From positions 1-45,209 of the forward strand of contig CALJVJ010000158.1 in the NCBI GenBank assembly GCA_937974625.1: a stretch of 45,209 nucleotides of DNA, in the 5' to 3' direction. The notes under the pieces were generated by a model, which was given only the letters and a program-made list of their open reading frames with translations, searched no databases and was not told the DNA's origin. This stretch comes from an uncultured Saprospiraceae bacterium. Lineage in GTDB: Bacteria; Bacteroidota; Bacteroidia; Chitinophagales; Saprospiraceae. Position numbers and translations under genes: made by a program. The stretch's first letter is position 1; each line of letters begins with the position of its first letter. Below are positions 8,947 to 17,675 of this stretch, piece by piece.

Positions 8947-9405
8947 TTAACTCATTTTAGCTGCAGTTTTAATCGCTGCCTTGATACGAGTGTATGTTCC
9001 ACAACGACAAATATTGCCATTCATCGCTACATCAATATCTCCATCGCTGGGATTGGGGTTATCTTTTAGTAATGCCGCCGCACTCATAATTTGTCCTGCT
9101 TGGCAGTAGCCGCACTGCGGAACATCGTGTTCTAACCAGGCTTGTTGAACAGGGTGTGTTCCATTCTCAGACAATCCTTCAATGGTGGTGATTTTTTTAT
9201 TTTCAATGGCAGAAACAGGTAATTGGCAAGAACGCATCGCGACTCCATCTAGGTGAACCGTACATGCGCCACATTGAGCAATGCCACAACCATATTTAGT
9301 GCCAACCATATTAAGGTGGTCTCTAAGTACCCAAAGCATTGGGGTGTCAGGTGTTGCATCTACCTGCATTTCTTTTCCATTAATAGTAAGGTTATAGGTA
9401 GCCAT
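8947..9405 (-). CDS. (2Fe-2S)-binding subunit of the molybdenum hydroxylase
   Basis: A 152-residue electron-transfer subunit with both clusters of the family. The plant-type ferredoxin cluster has Cys40, Cys45, Cys48 and Cys60 ([15 protein letters not shown] ... RSC). The second, helical-domain cluster has Cys98, Cys101, Cys133 and Cys135 ([11 protein letters not shown] ... NICRCGTY). Length and motifs match IorA-type subunits. It has no export signal of its own, while the partner carries a Tat leader, so the pair is probably assembled in the cytoplasm and exported together. No FAD subunit, cytochrome c subunit or MobA/XdhC-like maturation gene is next to it in this window. First gene of the operon; ATG at 9403-9405. 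Confidence 0.92.
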   Translation of the reverse strand: MATYNLTINGKEMQVDATPDTPMLWVLRDHLNMVGTKYGCGIAQCGACTVHLDGVAMRSCQLPVSAIENKKITTIEGLSENGTHPVQQAWLEHDVPQCGYCQAGQIMSAAALLKDNPNPSDGDIDVAMNGNICRCGTYTRIKAAIKTAAKMS

Positions 9406-9549
9406 AATTTTTATAGTAGGTTAAGAAAAATTGAGTTTGCAAAATATCATTCTTTTCATTTCTAAAGATATAAAAAACAAACGATAACTTACAAAATTCA
9501 AACATTAGGCTTTATGCTAAAATGAGTTGTAACGTGATTAATTTGGATT

Positions 9550-9617
9550 TTTTGAGCGAATCAAGACAAAAAAATTAATGATAGCTTAGTTATTGTTCAA
9601 TTTTTTAACGACGAGTA
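9550..9617. repeat. Diverged relative of the palindromic repeat (copy C)
   Basis: It shares ATTTTTTAACGACG exactly with copy B (32551-32663, opposite strand). Its order of words matches the core of copy A: GAGC...CAAG, then GATAGCTTAGTTATTG where copy A has CATAGCTTGCTATGG, then TTTTTTAACGACGAGTAGC where copy A has TTTTCAACGAAGTAGAGC. The outer arms seen in A and B are not recognisable here. Confidence 0.35.
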
Positions 9618-9769
9618 GCTTAAAAGGTCTATTCAATCACTACAAGGTATTCTAGAATGCAGTCTATTGAATCCTATAAAATATTCCGAACTACCTTAAA
9701 GCTTTTAAACCTACCCGCACTTTTCTTGTTTATTCCCTACTATTCTATAATTTTATAAAACAATCCTAC

Positions 9770-9777
9770 TACCTTTG
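9770..9777 (+). promoter_or_regulatory. -7 promoter element of idi2
   Basis: TACCTTTG, an exact match to the Bacteroidota -7 consensus TAnnTTTG, 22 bases before the idi2 start codon. No clear -33 TTTG is seen at the usual distance. Confidence 0.55.
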
Positions 9778-9799
9778 CAAAAAGGTACAACAAATACGA

Positions 9800-10846
9800 A
9801 TGAGTCAAGAATCAAGTAATATACCGTTTATGGAGGACCCGACTGCAGAGGAACGTAAAAAAGACCATATCGAGTTAGCGTTTAAATCACAAATTGGCAT
9901 AGACCAATTAGATAAACGTTTTGATTATGAGCCTTTATTTGCGGCACATCCTGTCAAAGGGGCACCTTATGGCACTATTCCTTTTTTGGGCAAAACCATG
10001 AAAGCACCTGTTTGGGTATCTAGCATGACAGGCGGTACTAAAATGGCCAATACCATCAATCATAACTTGGCAAAAGTCTGTGGAGCATTTGGTATGGGTA
10101 TGGGCTTAGGGTCCTGTCGAGCATTATTATATAGCGATGAATATTTAAAAGATTTTGCGGTTCGTCCATTGATGGGAGATGATTTACCGCTTTACGCAAA
10201 TTTGGGTATCGCTCAATTGGAACAATTAATTGAGCAGAATGAGTTGTATCGCATTGCTCAGTTACTAGATAAATTATCGGCAGATGGTTTGATTATCCAT
10301 ATTAACCCTTTTCAAGAATGGATGCAGCCAGAAGGCGATAGGTATACCAAATCACCTTTGGAAACTATAAGTACCATTTTAGAGAAAATGGATATTAAAA
10401 TAATTGTGAAAGAAGTGGGACAAGGTATGGGCTATCGTAGTCTTAAAGCTTTATTGCAATTACCCTTGGAAGCGGTAGATTTTGCGGCAAGTGGTGGCAC
10501 TAACTTTTCTATGGTCGAGCTATTAAGAAGTGATGCCAATCAACAAGCAGCTTATGGTAATCTTGCGCACGTTGGACATGATGCCGCAACGATGGTCAAC
10601 GATTGCAATCAAATCAAAGCCGAACTGGGAGATAAAATGCTTTGTCAGCAATTGATAATATCTGGTGGGGTCAAAGATTTTTTAGATGGCTATTATCTGA
10701 TTGAAAAAGCTAATTTTTTGGCTATTTATGGGCAAGCTTCTGGTTTTTTAAAACATGCACAGGGCAGTTATGAAACGCTTTATCAACATGTTGAACGGCA
10801 GATTGAGGGTTTGAAATTGGCGAAGGCTTATTTGAAGGTTAAGTAA
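9800..10846 (+). CDS. fni: Type 2 isopentenyl-diphosphate delta-isomerase (FMN-dependent)
   Basis: A 348-residue cytoplasmic enzyme interconverting isopentenyl and dimethylallyl diphosphate with reduced FMN and Mg2+. Family signatures are RKKDHIEL (19-26), the flavin/phosphate region SSMTGG (74-79), GMGLGSCR (the family usually has GSQR), and H167-I-N169-P-F-Q172-E173 followed by PEGDR, which carries the active-site Gln and metal-binding residues. VKEVGQGM and AASGGTNF form the C-terminal half of the TIM barrel. The type 2 enzyme is unrelated to Nudix-type Idi1. The gene lies 51 bases before the HMG-CoA reductase gene, so both ends of the mevalonate route are probably co-transcribed; the kinases and decarboxylase are elsewhere. 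Confidence 0.93.
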   Translation: MSQESSNIPFMEDPTAEERKKDHIELAFKSQIGIDQLDKRFDYEPLFAAHPVKGAPYGTIPFLGKTMKAPVWVSSMTGGTKMANTINHNLAKVCGAFGMGMGLGSCRALLYSDEYLKDFAVRPLMGDDLPLYANLGIAQLEQLIEQNELYRIAQLLDKLSADGLIIHINPFQEWMQPEGDRYTKSPLETISTILEKMDIKIIVKEVGQGMGYRSLKALLQLPLEAVDFAASGGTNFSMVELLRSDANQQAAYGNLAHVGHDAATMVNDCNQIKAELGDKMLCQQLIISGGVKDFLDGYYLIEKANFLAIYGQASGFLKHAQGSYETLYQHVERQIEGLKLAKAYLKVK

Positions 10847-10897
10847 AATCGAAAGATACTGGGTGCATCAAATAAAACACACGGTCATTTCATAAAT

Positions 10898-12241
10898 ATG
10901 GAAAAACAAAAAACAATATCAGGCTTTTCAAAACTATCCAAACGAGGGAAGATAAAATGGATAGTCCAGAACTTCTTTAAAGACCCAGAGGTAGTCGCTA
11001 AGGAGTTGAAAAGTTATTGGTTAACAAACGAAGACCAGCAAAAAATTATTGATGGATTTAGTGAAAACACCATCAGTAATTTTTACTTACCCTATGGGGT
11101 AGCACCAAATTTTCTGATTAATGGGAAAACGTATGTGATTCCAATGGTAACGGAAGAAAGTTCAGTAGTAGCCGCAGTTTCTAAAGCTGCCAAGTTTTGG
11201 ATGAATAGGGGTGGCTTCAAAGCAGAAATTCTGGGCACAAAAAAAGTGGGACAATTACATTTTTCATGGAATGGAGAAGTAAAAAAATTAAAAGCTGTTT
11301 TTGAAGAATTAAAAGCAGCATTGAAGGCAGATGCGCAAAGTATTACTGCCAATATGGATAAAAGAGGTGGTGGTATTCAAGAAATAGAACTCGTTGATTT
11401 TACGGATATCGAAGCAAATTACTATCAGCTTCGTTGCAATTTCGAGACTTGTGATTCGATGGGGGCTAACTTCATCAACTCTTGTTTAGAATCATTTGGA
11501 CAAACGCTCACTCGATTTATGGCAACTCATCCTAATTTTGCGGAAGCAGAAAAGGAAGTCATTATTATCATGGCGATTTTATCGAATTATACACCAGAGT
11601 GTGTAGTCCGAGCCTCTGTCACTTGCCCAATACAAGACTTAGGTAAATTTGGGGAGATGGATGCGGAGACTTTTGCTTTTAAGTTTTATAAAGCTATCAG
11701 AATTGCTGAAATAGACCCTTACCGAGCAACCACCAATAATAAAGGGATTTTTAATGGCATAGATGCAGTTGTAATGGCAACAGGTAACGATTTCAGAGCC
11801 ATTGAAGCGGGTGGCCATACCTATGCTGCTAAAGATGGACAATATCGTAGTTTGAGTCATTGTAGCATTAAAGACGGCGTGTTTAAATTCTGGTTAGATG
11901 TTCCTTTGGCATTGGGAACAGTTGGAGGGTTGACCAGTTTACATCCTGTCGCCAAGCGTTCCTTGGAGTTATTAGGCAATCCTTCTGCCCAAAATTTAAT
12001 GGAAGTGATTGGCGTGACTGGTTTAGCACAAAACTTTGCAGCTGTTAGGTCTTTAGTTACGACAGGTATTCAAAAGGGGCATATGAAAATGCACTTGATT
12101 AATATTTTAAATCAATTAGAAGCTTCTGAAAAAGAGATAAAAGAAGCCGTTCTCTATTTTAAAGATAAGGTAGTTTCTTTTTCTGCTGTACGGGAGTTTA
12201 TCGAGCTATTCCGGAAAAGAAAAATGGTAGTGGAAAATTAA
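10898..12241 (+). CDS. mvaA: Hydroxymethylglutaryl-CoA reductase, class II
   Basis: A 447-residue reductase of the mevalonate pathway, converting HMG-CoA to mevalonate with NAD(P)H. It matches the soluble bacterial class II type: about 430 residues is usual, there is no membrane domain, and it begins ISGFSKLSKRGKI. Active-site residues visible by comparison with the Pseudomonas mevalonii enzyme are Glu86/87 in PMVTEESSVVAAVS, Lys282 in NNKGIFNGID, Asp298 in ATGND, and His395 in QKGHMKMH. FRAIEAGGHTYAAKDGQYRSL is the typical substrate/cofactor loop. Next to a type 2 IPP isomerase the direction is almost certainly biosynthetic. It converges on the next gene with only 16 bases between stop codons and no clear terminator. 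Confidence 0.94.
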   Translation: MEKQKTISGFSKLSKRGKIKWIVQNFFKDPEVVAKELKSYWLTNEDQQKIIDGFSENTISNFYLPYGVAPNFLINGKTYVIPMVTEESSVVAAVSKAAKFWMNRGGFKAEILGTKKVGQLHFSWNGEVKKLKAVFEELKAALKADAQSITANMDKRGGGIQEIELVDFTDIEANYYQLRCNFETCDSMGANFINSCLESFGQTLTRFMATHPNFAEAEKEVIIIMAILSNYTPECVVRASVTCPIQDLGKFGEMDAETFAFKFYKAIRIAEIDPYRATTNNKGIFNGIDAVVMATGNDFRAIEAGGHTYAAKDGQYRSLSHCSIKDGVFKFWLDVPLALGTVGGLTSLHPVAKRSLELLGNPSAQNLMEVIGVTGLAQNFAAVRSLVTTGIQKGHMKMHLINILNQLEASEKEIKEAVLYFKDKVVSFSAVREFIELFRKRKMVVEN

Positions 12242-12257
12242 AATAGCTAAGCATCTA

Positions 12258-13391
12258 TTACAACCTAGCATTCGTCCTCACTTTATAATCCAAAGGCAAC
12301 AAAGAAGCAACGCGCAAACTAGACCAATAACCTGCCTCTTCTAATTCAAGCGGATTTAAAATAGTGCCATATTTATTGACGACAATTCGCCCCTCTTTAG
12401 ACCATAAATAAGAGCGTGGAATATTATTGGTGGTTTGTTTAAAATCACCTACTCGACCGTCCAAAGTAGCGCCCATATTTCGCATTCCAGCTTGTTTTAT
12501 TTTATTTTCATTATTGGTTATCGTTAGAATTCGATTGATGGCTATCTCATATACCTCTTTTCGTACTTCTTCCACTTGTAAAGCATCAATATTCATTGGT
12601 TCATAATTAACAATTTTTCCGGTTTTATCGAATGTAGCATAACCCACTTCGTAAGTAGCCAAGTCTATTGTTTTTTGTTGTCCTAATGCAGCAAAGAATC
12701 GGCGACTAGACTGCTTATAGGCTTTTGAACGGTTTCTTTTAAAACGAGCCATTTCTTTTTTAGACCCTTTCATGGGTTCAAAAAATACCTTGCCATGGTA
12801 TCGCAAATCTCCACCGTTATTAAAAGATTCAAAAGCGGTCAGAAAAAACTGAGTTCGATACCCTAATAACTTATTTTCTATAATTAAGGGTTCTTTTGAA
12901 AATGCTTTTAAAACGCCTTTTTTTTGTTCAAACAAAAGCACTTCTGGGTTTTTGAGTTTAATTAATTTCCTATCATAATCTACTCCTAAGAATTCTTCCG
13001 TAAAACGTTTCAGCCATCTAGAACGAACTCTTGGTTTGACTTTTTTTGAAGTTACCACTGCTTCATCTAGTAAAACACCACTTGCTATCAAAAATATGGT
13101 ATCTTCAATAGCTGCCACATTCTTTAGAGAAAGCGACAATAATTCATAATTTAGATGAGAGAATACAAGTTCTATATGTTGGTCCGTTTCTACTTTCAAC
13201 GAAAAACCACCTTGCTCATCTGTAATTGACCCTTTAGAACTATTATCTAAAAAGACAAAAACATCGGCAATTGGTTGATGACTTGCTGCATCGGCAACAA
13301 CGGCATGAATACTCTGTCCAATGGCAAAATTACTGTACAAAAATAGGCAGCATATCAATTGACTTATTTTTATAATTAATCTCATTTTCAT
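12258..13391 (-). CDS. Exported carboxypeptidase-regulatory-like domain protein
   Basis: A 377-residue protein with a signal peptide (LIIKISQLICCLFLYSNFAIGQ) and then a CarboxypepD_reg-like beta-sandwich at about residues 27-110 (IHAVVADAASHQPIADVFVFL, SITDEQGGFSLKV). This domain often caps outer-membrane receptors of Bacteroidota. The remaining ~260 residues are basic in places (KPRVRSRWLKRFTEEF, RFKRNRSKAYK) and match nothing I recognise beyond similar uncharacterised Bacteroidota proteins; there is no plug or barrel. Its start overlaps the stop of the upstream macroglobulin/plug gene by four bases (ATGA), so the two are translationally coupled and probably work together at the cell surface. 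A second possible ATG lies two codons further in. Confidence 0.7.
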   Translation of the reverse strand: MKMRLIIKISQLICCLFLYSNFAIGQSIHAVVADAASHQPIADVFVFLDNSSKGSITDEQGGFSLKVETDQHIELVFSHLNYELLSLSLKNVAAIEDTIFLIASGVLLDEAVVTSKKVKPRVRSRWLKRFTEEFLGVDYDRKLIKLKNPEVLLFEQKKGVLKAFSKEPLIIENKLLGYRTQFFLTAFESFNNGGDLRYHGKVFFEPMKGSKKEMARFKRNRSKAYKQSSRRFFAALGQQKTIDLATYEVGYATFDKTGKIVNYEPMNIDALQVEEVRKEVYEIAINRILTITNNENKIKQAGMRNMGATLDGRVGDFKQTTNNIPRSYLWSKEGRIVVNKYGTILNPLELEEAGYWSSLRVASLLPLDYKVRTNARL

Positions 13392-15874
13392 TGTACTATA
13401 ATTTGTTCGCTTGCAAAAATAGGCAGTCCATTTTTTGAAATGCCTTCTACGATAATATCATAAGTTCCGACTCTATCCGAAGTAAAAAATTCAACAAATG
13501 CTTCTCCTTGTCCATTAAATTGAATCGTTGGGGTCCAATGCAGCGTTACTCGATTATCTGCTTTGCTAGTTACTCGATTCAGTTCCGTATAAATAGGTGA
13601 GTAAAATACTCTTGGTTGGTCATAGCCCTGGAACGTAAAATTAGTGACGCCCGTTACTGCTTTACGCTGAGCATTTTGTTGTTCCTTCGGCGGTTTAAGA
13701 TAAATCATAATCATCCCATTACTTCCTGCTTCTCCATAAATAGTTAACTGACTAAAACTACGGAGAATGTCAATAAAAGCAATATTAGAAGGATTAATTG
13801 ACATAGCATAACCATCAGAAACAAATGCTCCATTGACCATAAATCGAGCACTTTGTCTTTGGGTAATACCACTTAATCCAGATTTTTTTCCTCTTACAAT
13901 AATGGAGCCTGTTCCTGAGTCAAAGCTAACTCCAGGTGCTTTGCCTACCAAAATGCTCAATACATCATTATGCATATTCGGGTCCACTACATCTTCGTCA
14001 AATTTCAATCGGGTATCAGGTCTATTATACAACATCCCATCTTCATAAAATTCAATAACTTTTTCAATTTTTGTCGTCGTTACTTCTATCGAATCAATCT
14101 CAATCGAAAAATCACCATCCTCATAAGCTAAATCATTTTTATAACTTATGTTTTCTAGGTTAGAGAGGCTAGTCAAATTTTCTTTTTGTAGGTTTGCTAA
14201 ATTAAAAAAAGTGGTCACTTCATTACTTACGAGAAAAGGCATACGTTCTGCTATTTCAATATCAATATCTCGACTACCTTTAAGCGTATAGCTTCCTTTC
14301 TTCACTTTTTGTTGCTTTTTATCTAAAATCGCCGCTTGTAAAACCATTTCTGTACCAGTAACAGCTTGTAAGTTATCAATAGAAAATTGTCCCTCAAGAT
14401 TAGTTTCAAAATCAATCATAGATAAATTAGCAGACAATTCTGATAAAAACCCTACTGCTTTGACGGGCTTACTAGCATCCCCTTTTTGAGTAATTGCTCC
14501 TGAAACAGAAAGACCTTGCTCTGGCTCATAAAGTAATTTTTTAGTAGGTACTTTTAGCACATCTTGCCAAACAAACCGTCGCCAACCTTGCGTCAACAAT
14601 AATAAATCTAAGTTCGCTCTTGTTATTTTTTCATTATCTTTAAAATAAGTTCTTGGGTTTTCAATCGCTCCTTTAATATCCGAGGAAAGTAATAAATAAC
14701 TTTGAATATTATCATTATTCGCAGTTGCTCTTTCTAAATAATCACTTCGGACACTTAGGGATAAATCAGTTTCTAAAATTTCTCCATTATCATCATAAAC
14801 ATCTAATTTCAACTGGACTTTTGTTCTTTTTTCATACACTGCTTTATCCGCTGAAACATCTACATTAAAATTATCAATGCCTACGTGATTAAAAATCAAC
14901 CGTTCTGCCCTAGGGCGTCCTAAATTATCAAAAAGCGTGAAGTGCAAAACACCAAAAGGAATATCATAACCGTCTAATTCAAAATCATTAGTCTCAGCAT
15001 TTTTTATTTTTTCTTTAAAAAACACCTTACCCATTGCTTGACCAATTAAGTAGCCGTTTGAAATGATTGTTGATATATTGGTATTAATTTGAGCACTTAT
15101 CATCTCGTCATCACTATTATCTAAACTCAACACGGCTCCTTCTTTTAACACTTTAGGTAAAGTAGCTTTAATAGTTTGACCATTATAAGTGCCTTCAAAA
15201 GTGTAGGTTTGTCCTTTCGTTGGTGTCAACAAAAATTGTCCAAACCCATTTTCGTTGGTTGAAATACTAGTGACTACTTGTTGATTGGCATCTAAAATTT
15301 TCCCTTCTATTTGTATTCCAAATCCATTTTCAGCAGTAGCTTTAATTCCTATTTTTGAAGGTAATCCATCTACTAAATCTCCGCCTTCTGGAAAAATTTG
15401 CACAACGGCTTTTTTATCAGTATAGGTTTCAATTGAAGACAAGTTGGTGACACTCCTAATGTAAATTGTTTTTCGAAAAAAAAAAGCAGCATCAAAATTT
15501 TTCATGTAGGCTGTATAAGCACGCAAAATGTAGTTACCACTTTTATATTTACTAGTTATTTGAAAATCGCCTATTCCTTGCCCATTTTGGATAGCAATCG
15601 TTTTACTTTGAATGACTTTTTTATCCGCATCAATTAAATCAACATACACCACTTTACTTTTAGCCTTTTGCTGAAGCAGTGAGGCATCCGTCAGATAAAC
15701 TTTGAAAAACACATCTCCTCCTCCTGTAAAATAGTCTCTGTCCGTGTGAACATAGACTTTTTCATAAGCTCCTTGGGATTTAACAAACTGCTCAATCTTT
15801 TGCAGTTTTTGGACAGGTTGGGCAAAAAGGTAAATAGGAAAAACTAAGATGAAGATGAATAAAAGGCCTTTCAT
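13388..15874 (-). CDS. Exported macroglobulin-like (MG2) protein with TonB-receptor plug domain
   Basis: An 828-residue exported protein (signal peptide LLFIFILVFPIYLFAQ). Residues ~36-130 look like an alpha-2-macroglobulin MG2-type domain (KVYVHTDRDYFTGGGDVFFK, GNYILRAYTAYMKNF). More immunoglobulin-like modules follow. Residues ~600-715 resemble a SusC-type plug: LSILVGKAPGVSFD, then IIVRGKKSG, then IDILRSFSQLTIYGEAGSNG. No 22-strand barrel follows; the protein ends in another beta-sandwich (VTLHWTPTIQFNGQGEAFVEF). A plug fused to macroglobulin modules without a barrel suggests a surface-exposed partner of a receptor rather than a channel. This architecture recurs in Bacteroidota without a known function. 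First gene of a two-gene operon. Confidence 0.72.
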   Translation of the reverse strand: MKGLLFIFILVFPIYLFAQPVQKLQKIEQFVKSQGAYEKVYVHTDRDYFTGGGDVFFKVYLTDASLLQQKAKSKVVYVDLIDADKKVIQSKTIAIQNGQGIGDFQITSKYKSGNYILRAYTAYMKNFDAAFFFRKTIYIRSVTNLSSIETYTDKKAVVQIFPEGGDLVDGLPSKIGIKATAENGFGIQIEGKILDANQQVVTSISTNENGFGQFLLTPTKGQTYTFEGTYNGQTIKATLPKVLKEGAVLSLDNSDDEMISAQINTNISTIISNGYLIGQAMGKVFFKEKIKNAETNDFELDGYDIPFGVLHFTLFDNLGRPRAERLIFNHVGIDNFNVDVSADKAVYEKRTKVQLKLDVYDDNGEILETDLSLSVRSDYLERATANNDNIQSYLLLSSDIKGAIENPRTYFKDNEKITRANLDLLLLTQGWRRFVWQDVLKVPTKKLLYEPEQGLSVSGAITQKGDASKPVKAVGFLSELSANLSMIDFETNLEGQFSIDNLQAVTGTEMVLQAAILDKKQQKVKKGSYTLKGSRDIDIEIAERMPFLVSNEVTTFFNLANLQKENLTSLSNLENISYKNDLAYEDGDFSIEIDSIEVTTTKIEKVIEFYEDGMLYNRPDTRLKFDEDVVDPNMHNDVLSILVGKAPGVSFDSGTGSIIVRGKKSGLSGITQRQSARFMVNGAFVSDGYAMSINPSNIAFIDILRSFSQLTIYGEAGSNGMIMIYLKPPKEQQNAQRKAVTGVTNFTFQGYDQPRVFYSPIYTELNRVTSKADNRVTLHWTPTIQFNGQGEAFVEFFTSDRVGTYDIIVEGISKNGLPIFASEQIIVQ

Positions 15875-16186
15875 AAGGTTAGTTTTTATTTGATAATAAT
15901 TAACTAGTATCAGCTATTAAAAAATGGTTGTCAAAGTTATAGATGCAAAAAAATTAAAAAAGAAATTCAAAATCAATTAAAAATAGGAAATAATAAAAAT
16001 ACTAAATTCAAGGTGCTAATTTCACCAAAATCCGAGTTATCGCAACTTTTATCCATGATTTTTACAACTTGATATAAATAATAGGGTCATTTTCATCAGC
16101 TATTTATATTATTGCATAACCGTGTTAAGACCCAATAAGAAGATTTATACTTATAGATTAAGGGCTTCAAAGAAATCGCCGAAAAA
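15875..16186. other. Divergent intergenic region
   Basis: 312 AT-rich bases between the minus-strand MG2/plug gene and the plus-strand tolC-like gene. It holds a good minus-strand -7 element (15932-15939). No plus-strand TAnnTTTG was found near the tolC-like start, no strong hairpin, and no coding frame above about 18 codons. Confidence 0.5.
15932..15939 (-). promoter_or_regulatory. -7 promoter element of the MG2/plug operon
   Basis: On the minus strand this reads TAACTTTG, an exact TAnnTTTG match, 57 bases before the start codon at 15874. The -33 element is unclear. Confidence 0.45.
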
Positions 16187-17632
16187 ATGTTATTACTAAT
16201 GTTACGAAAATCAACTTTTTTAATGCTATTGGCATTAACCCTATCTTTTACTTCCTTTGCCCAAGAAGCTTGGTCTTTACAAAAATGTATTGAACATGCT
16301 AGGCAAAATAATTTAACGCTAAGGCAATCGCAAATTGCTGTCTCTCAAGCTGAATTAACAGAATTAGGTAGCAGAAAAGCAAGGCTTCCAAATGTTTCAG
16401 GAAACGGAAACTTTGGGTATCAATATGGTCGTAATATTGACCCAACTACCAACGATTTTGTCAATAGTCGAATTGGATTTAACAGTATTAGACTAGATGC
16501 AGGTGTCACTATCTATAATGGTGGAAGAATTAAAAATACCATTAAACAGAGTGAATTTGATTTGGCAGCGGCAAAAGAAGACGCCAATACCCAATTTCAA
16601 AATATTTCGCTACAAATGGCTTCTTCTTATTTGAATATTTTATTATCAAAAGAGCAAGTCACTATTGCAAAAAGAGCGATTGAACAAACTAGAGAGCAAT
16701 TATCGCAGATTGATAAACGCATCAACGCTGGTACCGTACCAAAAGCAGATAGACTGGATATACTTGCGCAAATTGCTAGAAATGAACAGACTTTAATTCA
16801 AGCTGAGAATACTGTTGAAATCAATTATTTGACTTTAAAAAACATTTTAGAGTTAGAACCTGATTATAACTTAGAAATCATTATTCCAGCTGATTTGATG
16901 AATATTGAAGAAACTGCGGAAGCTTATACACTTGGTTCTGTTTACCAACAAGCGCTGGGTACCCAATCATCTATCAAAGCAAGTGAAGCTAGAATGAAAA
17001 GTGCCGAGCTCTCTATTCCGATAGCCAAAGCGGGTTCTATGCCTACGCTTTCTGCATTTGCACAATTAGATACTCGTTGGTCAAGTGCATCAAAAAATGT
17101 AGATGGTTTTACAGAGCCAGCATTTGGAAACCCTCAACCCGTATTAATTGATAACGAGTTGAGTTCAGTATCTTTCCCTTCTGCAGACCCTATTCTTAGC
17201 AATAACCCTTATTTTAATCAATTAGACCAAAATTTTGGTCAAGCATTTGGTCTTAGTTTGAATATTCCAATTTATAATAATCATCGAAATAAGATTAATA
17301 TAGAAAGAGCAAAGTTGGGCATCTTAAGTTCAGAATTAAATAATAGACAAGCCAAGCAACAATTGAAAGCAGACGTACAAAATGCTATTGCAAGTGCCCG
17401 TGCTGCAAGACTTGAATTGACTGCCTCAGAAACATCTTTAGAAGCAACAAAAGCAGCCTATTCTAATGCTGAAAAAAGTTATAATCTAGGAGCTATTAAT
17501 ACTTTAGAACTAACTACAGCTAAAACCAACTTAGACACTGCGGAACTAAATGTAGCTCGTGCTAAATATGATTACGTTTTCCGATTAAAAATCATTGATT
17601 TCTACTTAGGTAAAAACTTAAATCTAAATTAG
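16187..17632 (+). CDS. TolC-family outer-membrane efflux protein
   Basis: A 481-residue TolC-like outer-membrane channel subunit. It has a signal peptide (STFLMLLALTLSFTSFAQ), then two repeats of the outer-membrane efflux domain. EAWSLQKCIEHARQNNLTLRQSQIAVSQAE opens the first in typical form, GNFGYQYGRNIDP is the beta-barrel part, and the long coiled-coil helices include LSQIDKRINAGTVPKADRLDI and YSNAEKSYNLGAINTLELTTAK. The Bacteroidota-type insert before the second repeat (about residues 305-350) is present. It precedes the HlyD-like adaptor by 43 bases, so the pair forms the outer and periplasmic parts of a tripartite exporter. The start could also be the second ATG, four codons in. Confidence 0.9.
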   Translation: MLLLMLRKSTFLMLLALTLSFTSFAQEAWSLQKCIEHARQNNLTLRQSQIAVSQAELTELGSRKARLPNVSGNGNFGYQYGRNIDPTTNDFVNSRIGFNSIRLDAGVTIYNGGRIKNTIKQSEFDLAAAKEDANTQFQNISLQMASSYLNILLSKEQVTIAKRAIEQTREQLSQIDKRINAGTVPKADRLDILAQIARNEQTLIQAENTVEINYLTLKNILELEPDYNLEIIIPADLMNIEETAEAYTLGSVYQQALGTQSSIKASEARMKSAELSIPIAKAGSMPTLSAFAQLDTRWSSASKNVDGFTEPAFGNPQPVLIDNELSSVSFPSADPILSNNPYFNQLDQNFGQAFGLSLNIPIYNNHRNKINIERAKLGILSSELNNRQAKQQLKADVQNAIASARAARLELTASETSLEATKAAYSNAEKSYNLGAINTLELTTAKTNLDTAELNVARAKYDYVFRLKIIDFYLGKNLNLN

Positions 17633-17675
17633 AAATTATCCATAGAAAAATCCTTTAAAAAATAAGCAACCCGTA

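Larger units (their letters stand above)
9406..9799. other. Divergent intergenic region with promoter and diverged repeat
   Basis: 394 bases between the minus-strand hydroxylase operon and the plus-strand mevalonate genes. It contains the -7 promoter element of idi2, a diverged relative of the window's palindromic repeat (9550-9617), a 10-bp palindrome ATTCTAGAAT (9649-9658) and two near-identical words GTCTATTCAATC / GTCTATTGAATC on either side of that palindrome. No convincing coding frame. Confidence 0.5.
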
